Part shown: piece by piece, positions 1 to 6,603 of the stretch
Numbering within the stretch: the stretch's first letter is position 1
Layout of the letters: every line of letters starts with the position of its first letter
Assembly (NCBI GenBank): GCA_031417525.1
Contig: JANOVT010000041.1
Span: forward strand, 1-14,401
Length of the DNA stretch: 14,401 nt
Direction of reading: 5' to 3'
From: JAIBBG01 sp031417525
Lineage (GTDB): Bacteria; Bacteroidota; Bacteroidia; Flavobacteriales_D; Sanyastnellaceae
The notes under the pieces: generated by a model
The model's database searches: none
What the model saw: only the letters and a program-made list of their open reading frames with translations
Told to the model about the DNA's origin: nothing
Position numbers and translations under genes: made by a program

Positions 1-36
1 GTCGCTCAACTTAGGCATACGTACTATCTCGGCCAT
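1..36 (-). CDS. pdhC: Pyruvate dehydrogenase E2 (dihydrolipoamide acetyltransferase), N-terminal fragment
   Basis: Only the first 12 codons lie in the window; the gene continues beyond base 1. They read MAEIVRMPKLSD, the usual opening of a lipoyl domain in 2-oxo acid dehydrogenase E2 subunits (MPKLSDTM-type start). E2 takes acetyl groups from the E1 thiamine intermediate through lipoyl-lysine and passes them to CoA. The ATG is 34 bp downstream of the pdhA stop on the same strand, so E1 alpha and E2 are probably one transcript. Family assignment rests on this short match plus the neighbour. An E2 of a related 2-oxo acid complex is possible but less likely next to an acetyl-transferring E1 alpha. 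Confidence 0.8.
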   Translation of the reverse strand, partial: MAEIVRMPKLSD

Positions 37-70
37 TGTAATTTTTTGATCTATAGGGTTTGAAAGAAAA

Positions 71-1117
71 TTAATCTTTAACGTAAGGGTAATCCTCTTG
101 TGTGTATACGTCTTTGTAGAGTTCTTCGGCTTCAGGCAATGGTGATTCCTCCGCGAATTTTACCGAGTCTTCAACCACTTGTTTGATTTCTGCTTCTACG
201 TTTTCAATTTCCTCTTCGCTCAGCCATTTATTGTCGCGAATTTTTTTGAGGATATATTCAATCGGATCTTGCTCCTGATAAGAAGCAACTTCTTCTTTGG
301 AGCGGTATTTCTGTGGATCACTCATCGAATGACCTTTGTAACGATACGTTTGAATATCGAGCAACGTTGGGCCATTACCACTTCTAGCGCGTTCTGCAGC
401 TATTTCCATCGCTTCGCACACCGCTTCGGGTTTCATACCATCAACGGAAGCAGAAGGCATAAGGAAGGAAGATCCAAGAAGTGAAAGATCTGTGACATTA
501 GAAGTTCGCTCAACAGACGTGCCCATGGCGTACTGATTATTTTCAATAACGAAAATGACTGGCAACTTCCACGTCATTGCCATATTGAAGGTCTCGTATA
601 AGGCACCTTGTCTTGCAGCACCATCACCAAAAAAACATACAGTAACATTATCGTTGCCTTTGTATTTATCCGCAAAAGCAATACCTGCTCCCATGGGGAT
701 CTGTGCTCCTACGATACCGTGTCCACCGAAAAGATTGTGTTCTTTATCGAACATGTGCATGGAGCCACCTTTCCCTTTGGAAAGGCCGGTCTGTTTACCA
801 TACAATTCAGCCATCACTTGTTTGGGGTCTGAACCCATCACCAGAGGATGCGCATGATCTCTGTATGCGGTAATCACATTGTCAGTTGGACGGATTGCCT
901 CCATCATACCGGAAAGCACAGCTTCCTGGCCAATGTACAAGTGACAGAATCCACCGAATTTTTGCTGGATGTATAAGTGACCGCACTTTTCTTCAAAGCG
1001 GCGCATGAGCAGCATTTCACGATACCAGCGTTTGTAAATGTCCGCTGTGAAGCGTGTATCATCCTGCACTGCTGATTTTTGTGCTGCTGATTTATTCATA
1101 GCTATTTCTGTTGACAT
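71..1117 (-). CDS. pdhA: Pyruvate dehydrogenase E1 component, alpha subunit
   Basis: This is the alpha chain of the heterotetrameric thiamine-diphosphate pyruvate decarboxylase of the pyruvate dehydrogenase complex, which feeds acetyl groups to E2 in the cytoplasm. The 348-residue length is normal for the family. Visible signatures are the ThDP/Mg motif beginning GDGAARQG (164-171) and ending with the NN pair (193-194), the E1-alpha start FxxKxGHLYIQQK-like region (41-53), GKGGSMH (116-121), and the loop YRYKGHSMSDP (258-268), which corresponds to the regulated phosphorylation loop in eukaryotic homologues. The start at 1117 is the first ATG; an internal Met at residue 7 (MNKSAA) is an alternative. 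The E2 gene follows 34 bp downstream. No E1 beta gene is visible, so pdhB is presumably elsewhere or beyond the window edge. Confidence 0.96.
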   Translation of the reverse strand: MSTEIAMNKSAAQKSAVQDDTRFTADIYKRWYREMLLMRRFEEKCGHLYIQQKFGGFCHLYIGQEAVLSGMMEAIRPTDNVITAYRDHAHPLVMGSDPKQVMAELYGKQTGLSKGKGGSMHMFDKEHNLFGGHGIVGAQIPMGAGIAFADKYKGNDNVTVCFFGDGAARQGALYETFNMAMTWKLPVIFVIENNQYAMGTSVERTSNVTDLSLLGSSFLMPSASVDGMKPEAVCEAMEIAAERARSGNGPTLLDIQTYRYKGHSMSDPQKYRSKEEVASYQEQDPIEYILKKIRDNKWLSEEEIENVEAEIKQVVEDSVKFAEESPLPEAEELYKDVYTQEDYPYVKD

Positions 1118-1136
1118 GTTGCAAAAATGTAGATGG

Positions 1137-1144
1137 CAAATATA
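1137..1144 (-). promoter_or_regulatory. Candidate -7 promoter element for pdhA
   Basis: Read on the minus strand this is TATATTTG, an exact match to the Bacteroidota housekeeping -7 word TAnnTTTG. It lies 20 bp upstream of the pdhA ATG, so the transcript would have a leader of roughly a dozen bases. No convincing -33 TTTG is seen 19-21 bp upstream, so this is tentative. Confidence 0.35.
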
Positions 1145-1163
1145 GTCAGCAGGATAGTACGAG

Positions 1164-1390
1164 AGTTCAGAGTTCGAAGTTCATTGTTCAGAGTTTCGCG
1201 AAGCGAATTTTAAGTCGAATCGGCTTCTTTTTATGTTAACTGATTTTCAATTCGGATGCTTGTTGCAGAAATCACATGCACAAACGCGAGGTGAAATCGC
1301 GGACTTATCCTGTATTGGTTGGAGCGGGATGAACTATGCTTAAAACCTCACTCGCGCAACTATAAACTACAAACATTGAACTAAGAACTT
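1164..1390. repeat. Intergenic low-complexity inverted GTTC-rich blocks
   Basis: The gap between pdhA and pheS has no gene. It is bounded by two GTTC-rich low-complexity blocks in opposite orientation. On the plus strand, 1164-1196 holds repeated AGTTC words (AGTTCAGAGTTCGAAGTTC and a following TTCATTGTTCAGAG). The minus strand of 1358-1389 reads AAGTTCTTAGTTCAATG followed by a TTTGTAGTTTATAG tail. The right block abuts the pheS stop. Between them is a small hairpin CGCGA/TCGCG (1285-1289 with 1297-1301). No intrinsic terminator in the pheS direction was found. Confidence 0.4.
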
Positions 1391-2415
1391 TATGAAAACT
1401 GTCTGAGAAAGCGAACATCATTTTCGAAGAACATCCGGAGATCATCAACCTGATATCGGAGCATGGTGATGCGTTCGATACCCATACCGAATGCAAAACC
1501 ACTGTATTTCGTTGGGTCGATTCCGCTTGCGCTCAATACGGCCGGGTCAACCATTCCGCATCCCATGATTTCCAGCCAGCCGGTTCCTTTTGTAATTCGA
1601 TGATCAGCCGCTGAGTTAAGTCCCCAATAAACATCCATTTCTGCGCTTGGTTCGGTAAATGGAAAGTAAGAGGGACGCAAACGAATTTTCGCTTTTCCAA
1701 AAAACTCTTGTGTGAAATAGGAGAGTGTTTGTTTCATGTCTGCGAAGGAAACGCCCTCATCAATGTACAAACCTTCGATCTGGTGAAACTGGCAATGGGC
1801 GCGCGCACTTACAGCTTCATTTCGATAAACACGACCAGGCATGACGATGCGAATGGGAGGCTTTTGAGTTTCCATTGCCCTCACCTGAACGCTGCTTGTG
1901 TGTGTCCTCAACACCATTTCTTTTTTGCCTTCTGCATCACCTTTTTCAATGAAAAAAGTGTCTTGCATATCGCGAGCAGGATGTTCAGGTGGAAAGTTCA
2001 GTCCGGAAAACACATGCCAGTCATCTTCGATTTCCGGACCATCTGCCACAGTGAATCCAATTCGTGAAAATATATCGAGAATTTCTCCACGGACAATTGA
2101 CAAAGGATGCCTTGAACCTAATGGAATGACACCGGATGGTCTTGTCAGGTCGCTTTTTTCAACGTCTTTGTGAGTGCCAGAATTTGTTTTCTGAAGGTCA
2201 TCAAGTTTTGTCTGGACAGCAGTTTTTAATTTGTTCAACTCCTGACCAAGAACCCTTTTTTGCTCGTTCGAAACAGTTTTGAATTCTTCAAAAAGGTCGT
2301 TCAGCAGTCCTTTCCGACCGAGATATTTGATACGAAAATTCTCAACTTCCTGACTTGTTTCTGTCATGAATGCTTCGACATCCGCTATGTATTGATTGAT
2401 TTTTTCCTGCATCAC
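1390..2415 (-). CDS. pheS: Phenylalanyl-tRNA synthetase alpha subunit
   Basis: This is the catalytic alpha subunit of the (alpha-beta)2 class II enzyme that charges tRNA-Phe with phenylalanine in the cytoplasm. At 341 residues it is full length. An N-terminal coiled-coil tRNA-contacting region (about 1-90) is followed by the class II core: SRHPL (101-105), motif 2 with YRNE and the HQIEG segment (197-215), and motif 3 FGMGIERITMLRY (309-321). Two tandem Met codons open the frame and either could be the start. The gene begins 8 bp after the stop of the upstream cyclophilin gene, so the two are very likely co-transcribed. The partner pheT is not adjacent; it lies on the plus strand from 12875. 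Confidence 0.97.
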   Translation of the reverse strand: MMQEKINQYIADVEAFMTETSQEVENFRIKYLGRKGLLNDLFEEFKTVSNEQKRVLGQELNKLKTAVQTKLDDLQKTNSGTHKDVEKSDLTRPSGVIPLGSRHPLSIVRGEILDIFSRIGFTVADGPEIEDDWHVFSGLNFPPEHPARDMQDTFFIEKGDAEGKKEMVLRTHTSSVQVRAMETQKPPIRIVMPGRVYRNEAVSARAHCQFHQIEGLYIDEGVSFADMKQTLSYFTQEFFGKAKIRLRPSYFPFTEPSAEMDVYWGLNSAADHRITKGTGWLEIMGCGMVDPAVLSASGIDPTKYSGFAFGMGIERITMLRYQVDDLRMFFENDVRFLRQFS

Positions 2416-2423
2416 GCATTCGA

Positions 2424-3221
2424 TTATTTATGCGATTTCTGAATCACTTCCATATTCATGATGACATCTTGCAAAGGACGATCGCCTCGCGCTGTTGGTT
2501 GCGATGCGATGCTATCGACAATAGAAAGACCTTCGATAATTTCACCAAACACGGTGTAATTCATATCGAGCTGAGCAGTACCACCTTGAGTTTTATAGAT
2601 TTGTTTCTGTTCGTCGGTGTATTTGAAACCGGGCATCACAGATCCGATGGTTACTTCAAGTTGTCCAAGCTGCATTTCGTTCCACAATTGTCCCTGTACG
2701 ATATAGAACTGACTACCGCTTGATTCTTTTTTAGGATTGACCTGATCACCCTGACGAGCAGCAGCGAGTGCTCCTTTTTTGTGGATCAGGTTTGGTCGAA
2801 ACTCGGCAGGAGTCGTATAACCAGGTCCGCCGTTACCCAACATTTGAGACATTGCAGCTCCTCGGCTGCCGGGATCTCCGCCTTGTATCATGAAATTTCG
2901 GATGCAACGATGAAAAATCAATCCATCGTAGAATTTCTGTTCTGCCAGTTTGAGGAAATTATCTCTGTGTAATGGTGTTTCGTTGTAAAGAGCCACGGTC
3001 ATGTCACCGAATTTTGTTTTGATTTTGACTTTAGCTAGATCGGGCATTGCTCCAGTTCCCGGTTTTTCCGATGGCTTTTCTTCAATCACTGCGGGAGCGG
3101 CCGGTGCGGCAGGTGTTGCCGATGTGTTTTGAGGAACGTCTTTTTTGCTTTTACATCCGGATGCATTGCAAAACAGGAGTGTAAATAAGCAACCAAGAAG
3201 AAGAAAATGAAGTCTTTTCAT
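2424..3221 (-). CDS. Cyclophilin-type peptidyl-prolyl cis-trans isomerase, lipoprotein
   Basis: The predicted protein of 265 residues catalyses cis-trans isomerisation of Xaa-Pro bonds to help fold exported proteins. The N-terminus MKRLHFLLLG plus a hydrophobic stretch ends in the lipobox ASGC with lipid-bearing Cys23, followed by an Ala/Pro-rich linker (about 35-60). The cyclophilin domain (about 63-262) has FHR with catalytic Arg105, FMIQGGDP (110-117), SSGSQFYI (168-174 region) and YTVFGEIIEG (222-231). An insertion of about 40 residues lies between the SGSQFYI and VFGE strands, which from memory is common in Bacteroidota homologues. The ATG at 3221 was chosen because it places the signal peptide at the start; an in-frame Met at 3344 would add 41 residues that do not look like protein. 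It sits 8 bp upstream of pheS. Confidence 0.9.
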   Translation of the reverse strand: MKRLHFLLLGCLFTLLFCNASGCKSKKDVPQNTSATPAAPAAPAVIEEKPSEKPGTGAMPDLAKVKIKTKFGDMTVALYNETPLHRDNFLKLAEQKFYDGLIFHRCIRNFMIQGGDPGSRGAAMSQMLGNGGPGYTTPAEFRPNLIHKKGALAAARQGDQVNPKKESSGSQFYIVQGQLWNEMQLGQLEVTIGSVMPGFKYTDEQKQIYKTQGGTAQLDMNYTVFGEIIEGLSIVDSIASQPTARGDRPLQDVIMNMEVIQKSHK

Positions 3222-3247
3222 AGAGAACAGAATTTTAATTTGAAGCG

Positions 3248-3255
3248 CAAATTTA
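3248..3255 (-). promoter_or_regulatory. Candidate -7 promoter element for the cyclophilin-pheS unit
   Basis: On the minus strand this reads TAAATTTG, an exact TAnnTTTG match, 26 bp upstream of the ATG at 3221. It implies a leader of about 20 bases and independently supports 3221 over 3344 as the start. A -33 element at proper spacing is not evident. Confidence 0.35.
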
Positions 3256-3407
3256 GTCTGCGATGAGCACGGATAACTCCGAAATGAAGCAGCGGATCTC
3301 AGTGATGGGAATTGATTTTCAACAAAGCGTTCTGCATACTCCATTTTTTTGATTCGTGAGAATGAGAAAAATTGACTTTCTTTGTTTCGTTAATTTTAAA
3401 AGAATCC

Positions 3408-3794
3408 ATGAAAAGTATACAGTTATTAAAAGTATTTGGTACCCTCCTGGTGGTTTGTTTGCTTTTTGCAATCAACAGTTGTAAAAAGGACAAACAAACA
3501 ATTGCAACAATTACTGTTGTCAATGAGCAGGGTGCAGCGGTTCCTGGAGCGTCTGTTCGTTTGTTCGCTGTTTCATCAGAGACCCCCCCGCCACCAAATG
3601 TTCCTCGTTTTGACACCACACAAGTGACCAATGGCACAGGCAAGGTGAGTTTTGATTTCAGTGAGTTTTACAAAAAAGGTCAGGCCGGTTTTGCCGTGTT
3701 GGATGTAGAAGCTAAAAAAGGTGCTGATAGCGGCGTAGGCATCATCAAGATTGAAGAAGAGAAGACAACAGAAGAGACCATTACTATTGAGTAA
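3408..3794 (+). CDS. Small lipoprotein with a carboxypeptidase-regulatory-like beta-sandwich domain
   Basis: The product is 128 residues. It opens with MKSIQLLKVF, a hydrophobic core (9-21) and the lipobox INSC with Cys25, followed by KKDK, so it is predicted to be a membrane-anchored lipoprotein. Residues 32-60 (ATITVVNEQGAAVPGASVRL) have the pattern of CarboxypepD_reg/Ig-like modules, in which a conserved V.D..G.P..GA.V hairpin is typical. A PPPP run (60-63) and a strongly acidic, Glu-rich C-terminus follow. The specific function is unknown; a surface or periplasmic accessory role is inference. The start at 3408 was preferred to an upstream in-frame Met at 3372 because it gives a standard signal peptide. 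A strong terminator follows 21 bp after the stop, so it is probably monocistronic. Confidence 0.8.
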   Translation: MKSIQLLKVFGTLLVVCLLFAINSCKKDKQTIATITVVNEQGAAVPGASVRLFAVSSETPPPPNVPRFDTTQVTNGTGKVSFDFSEFYKKGQAGFAVLDVEAKKGADSGVGIIKIEEEKTTEETITIE

Positions 3795-3815
3795 TTTTGA
3801 ATGAGGCATAAATGC

Positions 3816-3841
3816 AAACCCCGGAGATCCGGGGTTTTTTT
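3816..3841 (+). terminator. Intrinsic terminator of the small lipoprotein gene
   Basis: A perfect 9-bp stem AAACCCCGG / CCGGGGTTT closes a 4-base AGAT loop and runs straight into a tract of T residues ending at 3841. It is a textbook rho-independent terminator on the plus strand. It might also slow transcripts from the tRNA-Pro gene arriving from the other side, though the U-tract on that strand is poor. Confidence 0.9.
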
Positions 3842-3891
3842 ATGCTTCAAAACAGCCGCAGTTTGTACGGTTCAATGTGTGATAAAAAGAG

Positions 3892-3964
3892 TCGGGATGA
3901 CACGACTCGAACGTGCGACCTCACGCCCCCCAGACGTGAACTCTACCAACTGAGCTACATCCCG
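3892..3964 (-). tRNA. tRNA-Pro(GGG)
   Basis: The minus strand folds into a complete cloverleaf of 73 bases. The acceptor stem is CGGGATG with CATCCCG and discriminator A; the C1-G72 pair is a proline identity feature. The D arm is GCTC/GAGT with loop AGTTGGTA (one G-T pair). The anticodon stem is CACGT with GCGTG around loop CTGGGGG, giving anticodon GGG at 3929-3931. The T arm is GCACG, TTCGAGT, CGTGT. The 3' CCA is not encoded; the next bases read CTC. The anticodon GGG reads CCC and CCU proline codons. Confidence 0.95.
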
Positions 3965-3981
3965 AAATGAAATAGCGGCTG

Positions 3982-4011
3982 CGAAAATAATCTGAGGTTT
4001 CAATGTTGCAA
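3982..4011 (-). promoter_or_regulatory. Candidate tRNA-Pro promoter
   Basis: On the minus strand a TTG (4009-4011) is separated by 19 bases from TATTTTCG (3982-3989), one mismatch from TAnnTTTG. The predicted start would lie about 10 bases before the mature tRNA 5' end at 3964. Spacing fits the Bacteroidota consensus, but both elements are short. Confidence 0.3.
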
Positions 4012-4040
4012 TTCTTTGGTCGGCAAATAGCAGGAAAGAT

Positions 4041-4107
4041 TGAGTGTGAGTGTGAGTGTGAGATTTGAGAAAGGGCCCTCAAAACTCACACTCACACTCA
4101 CTCTCAC
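4041..4107. repeat. Near-perfect inverted GTGAGT-type microsatellite (long hairpin)
   Basis: The left arm (4041-4069) is a tandem run of TGAGTG units ending ATTTGAG. The right arm (4078-4107) is its near-perfect reverse complement beginning CTCAAAACTCACACTCACAC. The intervening loop is AAAGGGCC (4070-4077). Arms are about 28 bp with only a couple of mismatches. No T-tract follows on either strand, so it does not look like a normal terminator. This array, with the tRNA, the terminators and some featureless AT-rich sequence, fills the 3795-4217 gap, in which no protein gene was found. Confidence 0.85.
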
Positions 4108-4162
4108 AAGTTGAAAAATGCTGGCCCTACGCCAAATCTGGCTCATTCGCTCTCCCGGAAAG

Positions 4163-4193
4163 AAAAAGGGCCGATTCTTCTGAATCGACCCTT
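4163..4193 (-). terminator. Intrinsic terminator of the MORN/TonB-C gene
   Basis: On the minus strand an AAGGG..CCCTT outer stem and a CGATTC/GAATCG inner stem, separated by one mismatch, close a 4-base loop (4178-4181) and are followed by a TTTTT tract. It starts about 25 bp after the stop of the gene at 4218-4967, on the right strand and at the right distance. Confidence 0.8.
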
Positions 4194-4217
4194 CATTCCA
4201 AAAGTATTTAAGGCAGG

Positions 4218-4967
4218 TTAATTTTTTGTCGAGTTGTCTTTGGGCGGAATCACATTGGTAGAATGACCACCAAGATCAAAAGTGATTGGCATGATATAGT
4301 TGGAATCAACTGGCATTCCGTTTTTAGCAGCTGGAGTCCATGTTGGCAGAGATGAAACGAATCGGAGAGCTTCTTCATCGAGGAGATAATGAACGCCATC
4401 AGAAACTTGTGGCCTGCTCACTTCGCCGGTAGCATCAATTGTAAAAGTCACATAGACCGTTCCTTCGATTTTGCGCTCACGAGCTTCAACAGGATAATTT
4501 AAGCTATCATTTACCATTGCTTGCAGGGCAGACATACCGCCCGGGAATTTTGCAGGTTTTGAAGTACGGTTGTTTGGTTTGAAATCTTCATCCGGGTAAT
4601 ATCGGTCTGGTTTTGCAACACCTTCGAAATTCCATCTTTTCCAGACACCTACTTTGTAGCCATTTTTAAATCTACCTTGAGATTCTTTAAAGCCGTTGGC
4701 ATAGTAATAAATGAAGTCACCATCCGGGATTTCTAATTTTGCGTCTTTGTAAGAACCGGTCATAAACTGTTCACCTGTGATAAATTTCACGGACATATGA
4801 TAAATGCTGTCAGGAGAAATAGTGACGTCACGGCTGAATCGTGCTTTTTCAGCGAGAGTTGTCGGGCGGTGCTGTGAATCTAGTAATTCACCAGTTATTT
4901 GCGCTATTCCATGAAAGGATAGCATCATAATAAAAGAAGAACAACACAGTTGTAGAATTCGTATCAT
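4218..4967 (-). CDS. Secreted MORN-repeat protein with TonB C-terminal domain
   Basis: The 249-residue product has a signal peptide (about 1-23, ending FHGIAQ). A MORN-like region (about 73-117) carries the recurring G.F..YY.NG pattern seen in GDFIYYYANG and GRFKNGYKVGVWK. A TonB C-terminal fold (about 140-232) has FPGG (141-144), YPVEARERKIEGTVYVTFTI and a conserved DEEALR helix (197-202), ending in IMPITF. TonB-C domains contact outer-membrane transporters. Stand-alone secreted TonB-C proteins with MORN repeats are frequent in Bacteroidota, but their role is not settled, and this one lacks an obvious transmembrane anchor for energy coupling. It is flanked by a terminator and a divergent gene, so it is probably monocistronic. 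Confidence 0.85.
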   Translation of the reverse strand: MIRILQLCCSSFIMMLSFHGIAQITGELLDSQHRPTTLAEKARFSRDVTISPDSIYHMSVKFITGEQFMTGSYKDAKLEIPDGDFIYYYANGFKESQGRFKNGYKVGVWKRWNFEGVAKPDRYYPDEDFKPNNRTSKPAKFPGGMSALQAMVNDSLNYPVEARERKIEGTVYVTFTIDATGEVSRPQVSDGVHYLLDEEALRFVSSLPTWTPAAKNGMPVDSNYIMPITFDLGGHSTNVIPPKDNSTKN

Positions 4968-5083
4968 CGTAAAATGTCGCTAGGTTTTTTTAGGCGACGC
5001 TAAAATAGCTAAACTTTAGACGCACACAACATCAATGGTTGTCCTAATATTACAAAGATTTTTACGAAATTTGGATTCCCTAC

Positions 5084-5416
5084 ATGGACTACGTATTTGA
5101 AAAAGCTTGGAATGAAACAGTTAGCCGTATTTCGGCCACTTTTGGTGAAAAACTGGAATATGGAGCAATTCTGTTCCTTATCGGAGTTCAGGAATTGAAC
5201 AAAGACTTTCAGACCTTTAAAAAAGATCAGAAAGTGGAGCTGATGCACGTGGGTGTTTGTTCGCTTCTGGTTCCTTATGGTTATTATAAATTCATCGGTC
5301 GCGACGAAGAGGGATGGCCCCATTTTGAAAGAACAACGAATCTGCCGGCACTTAAACCCGAAGAACAGGAATTGTTGGTGAAGAAAGCGATTGTCAATTA
5401 TTTTGCTGTGAAGTGA
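5084..5416 (+). CDS. Conserved-looking hypothetical protein, 110 aa
   Basis: I do not recognise a named family with certainty; similar short proteins seem to occur as uncharacterised conserved proteins in Bacteroidota. The protein has no signal peptide or membrane segment. The sequence is orderly and protein-like: an amphipathic N-terminal helix (MDYVFEKAWNETVSRI), a hydrophobic centre (YGAILFLIGVQEL, 26-38), a charged FKKDQKVELMH segment (45-55), then a C-terminal helix. The ATG at 5084 is the only sensible start. Base composition and codon use match the conserved flanking genes rather than the AT-rich stretch that follows. It is divergent from the MORN/TonB-C gene and convergent with the protease gene, so it is probably transcribed alone. 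Likely cytoplasmic. Confidence 0.7.
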   Translation: MDYVFEKAWNETVSRISATFGEKLEYGAILFLIGVQELNKDFQTFKKDQKVELMHVGVCSLLVPYGYYKFIGRDEEGWPHFERTTNLPALKPEEQELLVKKAIVNYFAVK

Positions 5417-5464
5417 TGTAAGCCACTTGAGTTTTTGATTCGTGATGAGATGAAAGCTGTCACA

Positions 5465-6550
5465 TTAGTTAATTGTTTTAGCAGTCATAAACCGAATTTC
5501 AATTGTTAGGCCACCTTTCAAGCCATCTATAAGTTGGGAAGGTACCCGCACTTCATGCGCTAAGTATGGTTCTATCCAATTAAAGGAACAACTACACTCC
5601 TTTGAGCGAAAGGAATCACTTGGTTCGTTCTTTCTGTCATAGATAATAAATAGTAATTCTATGTCACAAAGTTTCAGCGCTGTATTGTTTTTGATCGAGT
5701 ATAAATTTAGAAAAATTTCATCAGCTACATTCGAAGAATTGAGTTTGTTAATTTCCTCAATATTGACCGCTTCACCATCTTTGATATTGATAAAGCCTTT
5801 GGCAGTTTTCGAATGAAAGTGGTACTCAAAGTTTTTAAAATGCAAGGGATTCAACCACTCAGTTTTTTCTTCAGGCTTTGAAGAATGTTTAAGTTCAGTT
5901 AAGGAAGCAGGCAAATTTGATAATTGCGACTTTAGGTTGGATAGATACTTAATTGGTATTACAAAGTTTAAATTTTGACCTTGCGAATAACTCGCAAAAG
6001 CAATACCAATGACTTTTGAGTTTTTACCTACGACAGGACCTCCGCTACTGCCGGGAGAAATTGGGTCTGAAATTTGAATTCTTTCACATTCGTCAAAATT
6101 CCTGTGACCGCTCACTAATCCATTCGAAAATGTGCCATCAAGCCCTTTTGGATTGCCCATGACGAATACTTCGGATCCGATTTCTGGAAGTATAGGTTCT
6201 GCATCTAGAAGTGGTTCAGTTTTTAAATCAGGGAATTTTAATAGAATGAGATCATTCATTTCATCCTTCGCAAGCCACCCCAAGCATTCAATTTCAATTG
6301 TTGATTTGTTTAAAGTTATTGCACATGAGTTTGCTCTGTCCAGCACATGCAGATTAGTAGCAATTACATTCTTAGAAGTCACAAACCCAGATCCAAGAGC
6401 AACTATTTGATGGTTTGAATCAAACGTAGTGATGGATACTGTGCCTGTAGTAATGGTTTTGGCAATTTGAACAGGCGTTACTTGACCTGCCATCAAATTC
6501 CAAAATAGGATCAACAAAAGAAAAATTAGTTTAGATTTCATCTTTTTCAT
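5465..6550 (-). CDS. Secreted trypsin-like (S1 family) serine protease
   Basis: The 361-residue protein starts MKKMKSK followed by a strongly hydrophobic segment ending LMAGQ, a signal peptide of about 22 residues. The protease domain (about 28-215) carries a full catalytic triad: His68 in ATNLHVL, Asp100 in MNDLILLKF, and Ser169 in SPGSSGGPVVG. This is the HtrA/DegP-like or glutamyl-endopeptidase-like chymotrypsin fold. No PDZ domain follows; instead a C-terminal region of about 130 residues (from about 230) matches nothing I recognise and ends in a beta-rich stretch (GGLTIEIRFMTA). Activity is therefore likely, but substrate and partner are unknown. The sequence is markedly AT-rich compared with neighbours. 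An alternative start is the Met at residue 4. It lies 53 bp downstream of the DUF2442 gene on the same strand, so it could be read from the same message. Confidence 0.88.
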   Translation of the reverse strand: MKKMKSKLIFLLLILFWNLMAGQVTPVQIAKTITTGTVSITTFDSNHQIVALGSGFVTSKNVIATNLHVLDRANSCAITLNKSTIEIECLGWLAKDEMNDLILLKFPDLKTEPLLDAEPILPEIGSEVFVMGNPKGLDGTFSNGLVSGHRNFDECERIQISDPISPGSSGGPVVGKNSKVIGIAFASYSQGQNLNFVIPIKYLSNLKSQLSNLPASLTELKHSSKPEEKTEWLNPLHFKNFEYHFHSKTAKGFINIKDGEAVNIEEINKLNSSNVADEIFLNLYSIKNNTALKLCDIELLFIIYDRKNEPSDSFRSKECSCSFNWIEPYLAHEVRVPSQLIDGLKGGLTIEIRFMTAKTIN

Positions 6551-6603
6551 TTGCTACAAACTAAACTTATTACTTAGACTTATGTTAATTGAAATGCTTC
6601 AAT

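Noticed and set aside
1200..1233. Terminator-like hairpin GAAGCGA / TCGGCTTC with a T-tract on the plus strand
   Set aside because: Both neighbouring genes are on the minus strand, so there is no plus-strand transcript to end; the stem is imperfect with a long loop.
3222..3344. Upstream Met for the cyclophilin gene (41 extra residues)
   Set aside because: The lipoprotein signal peptide begins at the ATG at 3221, and a -7 promoter word lies at 3248-3255, inside the putative extension.
4041..4107. CRISPR-like array
   Set aside because: The repeat unit is six bases with no spacers and the arms are inverted; it is a microsatellite hairpin.
5026..5042. Small inverted repeat ACAAC / GTTGT between divergent genes
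   Set aside because: Only 5 bp of stem with a 7-base loop; expected by chance and not at a meaningful position.
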